From: an uncultured Clostridiaceae bacterium
GTDB taxonomy: Bacteria > Bacillota > Clostridia > Lachnospirales > Lachnospiraceae
Assembly: GCA_949948825.1 (NCBI GenBank)
Contig: CATLIJ010000191.1
Coordinates: 1 to 5,455 of the forward strand
Direction of reading: 5' to 3'
DNA length: 5,455 bases
Below are positions 5,006 through 5,455 of the stretch, piece after piece; the first letter of the stretch is position 1; each line of letters begins with the position of its first letter. A program made the position numbers and the translations under genes. Under the pieces are notes generated by a model. That model worked only from the letters and a program-made list of their open reading frames with translations, did no database searches and was not told the origin of the DNA.

Positions 5006-5455
5006 ATGGCAAAAAAAACCGGAAAGATTCTTACACTTGTAGCCGTTGTCGGCGCGGCGGCTGCCGGAATCTCTTATTTCAGAAAGTACCGTTCTTTTAA
5101 CAGGGAACTGGATGAAGACTTTCGCGACTTTGAGGAGGAGGAAGATTCTCCTGCTCCCGACAGTACCATGAACCGCAATTATGTTTCCCTTCATGCAGAC
5201 AAGGATGAATTTCTGGTGGCAGCAGGGGATGTGCTGAATGCAGTGAAGGATGCAGCAGGAGCAGCAAAGAATGTGGTGAAGGATGCAGCAGCCATTATGA
5301 CGGACACTGCAAGGGATGCCATGAATGCAGCCGCAGACACTGCTGCTGCCGCCAAAGCCACTTTCACCGGCGCAGGAACTACGGCAGCTGAGAAAGCAGA
5401 AGATATGGCAGAGGATATCCTGGAGGAGACTGCCAATGCCGTGGAAGATGCTGCC
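5006..5455 (+). CDS. Membrane-anchored alanine-rich protein with LEA-like 11-residue repeats, 5' part
   Basis: An open frame of 150 codons runs from the ATG at 5006 to the right edge, so the C-terminus is missing. The start is supported by AAAGGAG eight bases upstream. The N-terminus MAKKTGK is basic and leads into a hydrophobic segment at about residues 8-25 (ILTLVAVVGAAAAGISYF), best read as an uncleaved membrane anchor. An acidic linker follows (33-52). From about residue 79 the sequence is Ala-rich and falls into consecutive 11-residue units: AVKDAAGAAKN (79-89), VVKDAAAIMTD (90-100), TARDAMNAAAD (101-111), two degenerate units, then MAEDILEETAN (134-144) and AVEDAA. A charged pair (KD, RD or ED) recurs at positions 3-4. 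Such repeats resemble LEA group 3 and YtxH-type proteins and predict an amphipathic helix, often linked to envelope or desiccation stress. The family assignment is inference. The gene is divergent from groESL across the CIRCE region. Confidence 0.8.
   Translation, partial: MAKKTGKILTLVAVVGAAAAGISYFRKYRSFNRELDEDFRDFEEEEDSPAPDSTMNRNYVSLHADKDEFLVAAGDVLNAVKDAAGAAKNVVKDAAAIMTDTARDAMNAAADTAAAAKATFTGAGTTAAEKAEDMAEDILEETANAVEDAA
5243..5291 (+). repeat. 33-bp-spaced direct repeat coding two LEA-like units
   Basis: The 16-bp string GTGAAGGATGCAGCAG occurs at 5243-5258 and again at 5276-5291. The offset is 33 bp, exactly 11 codons, and the copies encode the same VKDAA in successive protein units. Near identity at DNA level, against diverged later units, suggests a fairly recent tandem duplication of one repeat. 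Confidence 0.75.

Noticed and set aside
4850..5436. Minus-strand open frames opposite the LEA-like gene and through CIRCE
   Set aside because: One would code through the CIRCE operator and groE -35; the other, Ala/Ser-rich, is the mirror of the Ala-rich plus-strand repeats.
1..5455. A novel defence, mobile or biosynthetic system
   Set aside because: The window is dominated by intact housekeeping genes with ordinary regulation; no integrase, transposase, terminal repeats, CRISPR spacing or toxin-antitoxin pair is visible.

Overview
This window reads as a piece of a Clostridia chromosome, most likely Lachnospiraceae. The support is the Firmicutes-type groESL operon under a CIRCE/HrcA operator, sigma-A-like promoters, strong AGGAGG ribosome sites, and two small membrane proteins that resemble families I associate with gut Clostridia. 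Taxonomy comes from protein style and gene order only; no search was run. Nothing suggests a mobile element, CRISPR array, tRNA or rRNA. Most of the window is conserved housekeeping DNA.

Layout. (1) Positions 1-348, minus strand: 5' part of an unrecognised two-TM membrane protein that runs off the left edge. (2) Positions 349-554: its leader and promoter region, where a well-formed promoter is superimposed on the guaB terminator. (3) Positions 555-2009, minus: guaB (IMP dehydrogenase), a single-gene unit with a strong promoter at 2052-2080. (4) Positions 2010-2257: guaB promoter, an unexplained dyad-rich stretch, and the strong terminator of the chaperonin operon. (5) Positions 2258-4734, minus: groES, groEL and a small membrane protein (DUF6106-like from memory) whose ATG overlaps the groEL stop codon. 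(6) Positions 4735-5005: groE leader, promoter and CIRCE operator, and the divergent intergenic space. (7) Positions 5006-5455, plus: 5' part of a membrane-anchored, alanine-rich protein with 11-residue LEA-like repeats that runs off the right edge. No gene-free stretch exceeds 300 bases.

How the genes work together. GroES and GroEL form the ATP-driven folding chamber, and HrcA bound at CIRCE should repress the operon until proteins misfold. The third gene has no visible promoter of its own, so it should be co-expressed with groESL. guaB supplies XMP for guanine nucleotides and appears to be transcribed separately. The divergent LEA-like gene shares the short intergenic region holding CIRCE, so a stress link is possible but unproven. 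The points most worth follow-up are the coupled membrane protein in the chaperonin operon, the LEA-like membrane protein, and the overlapping terminator/promoter downstream of guaB.
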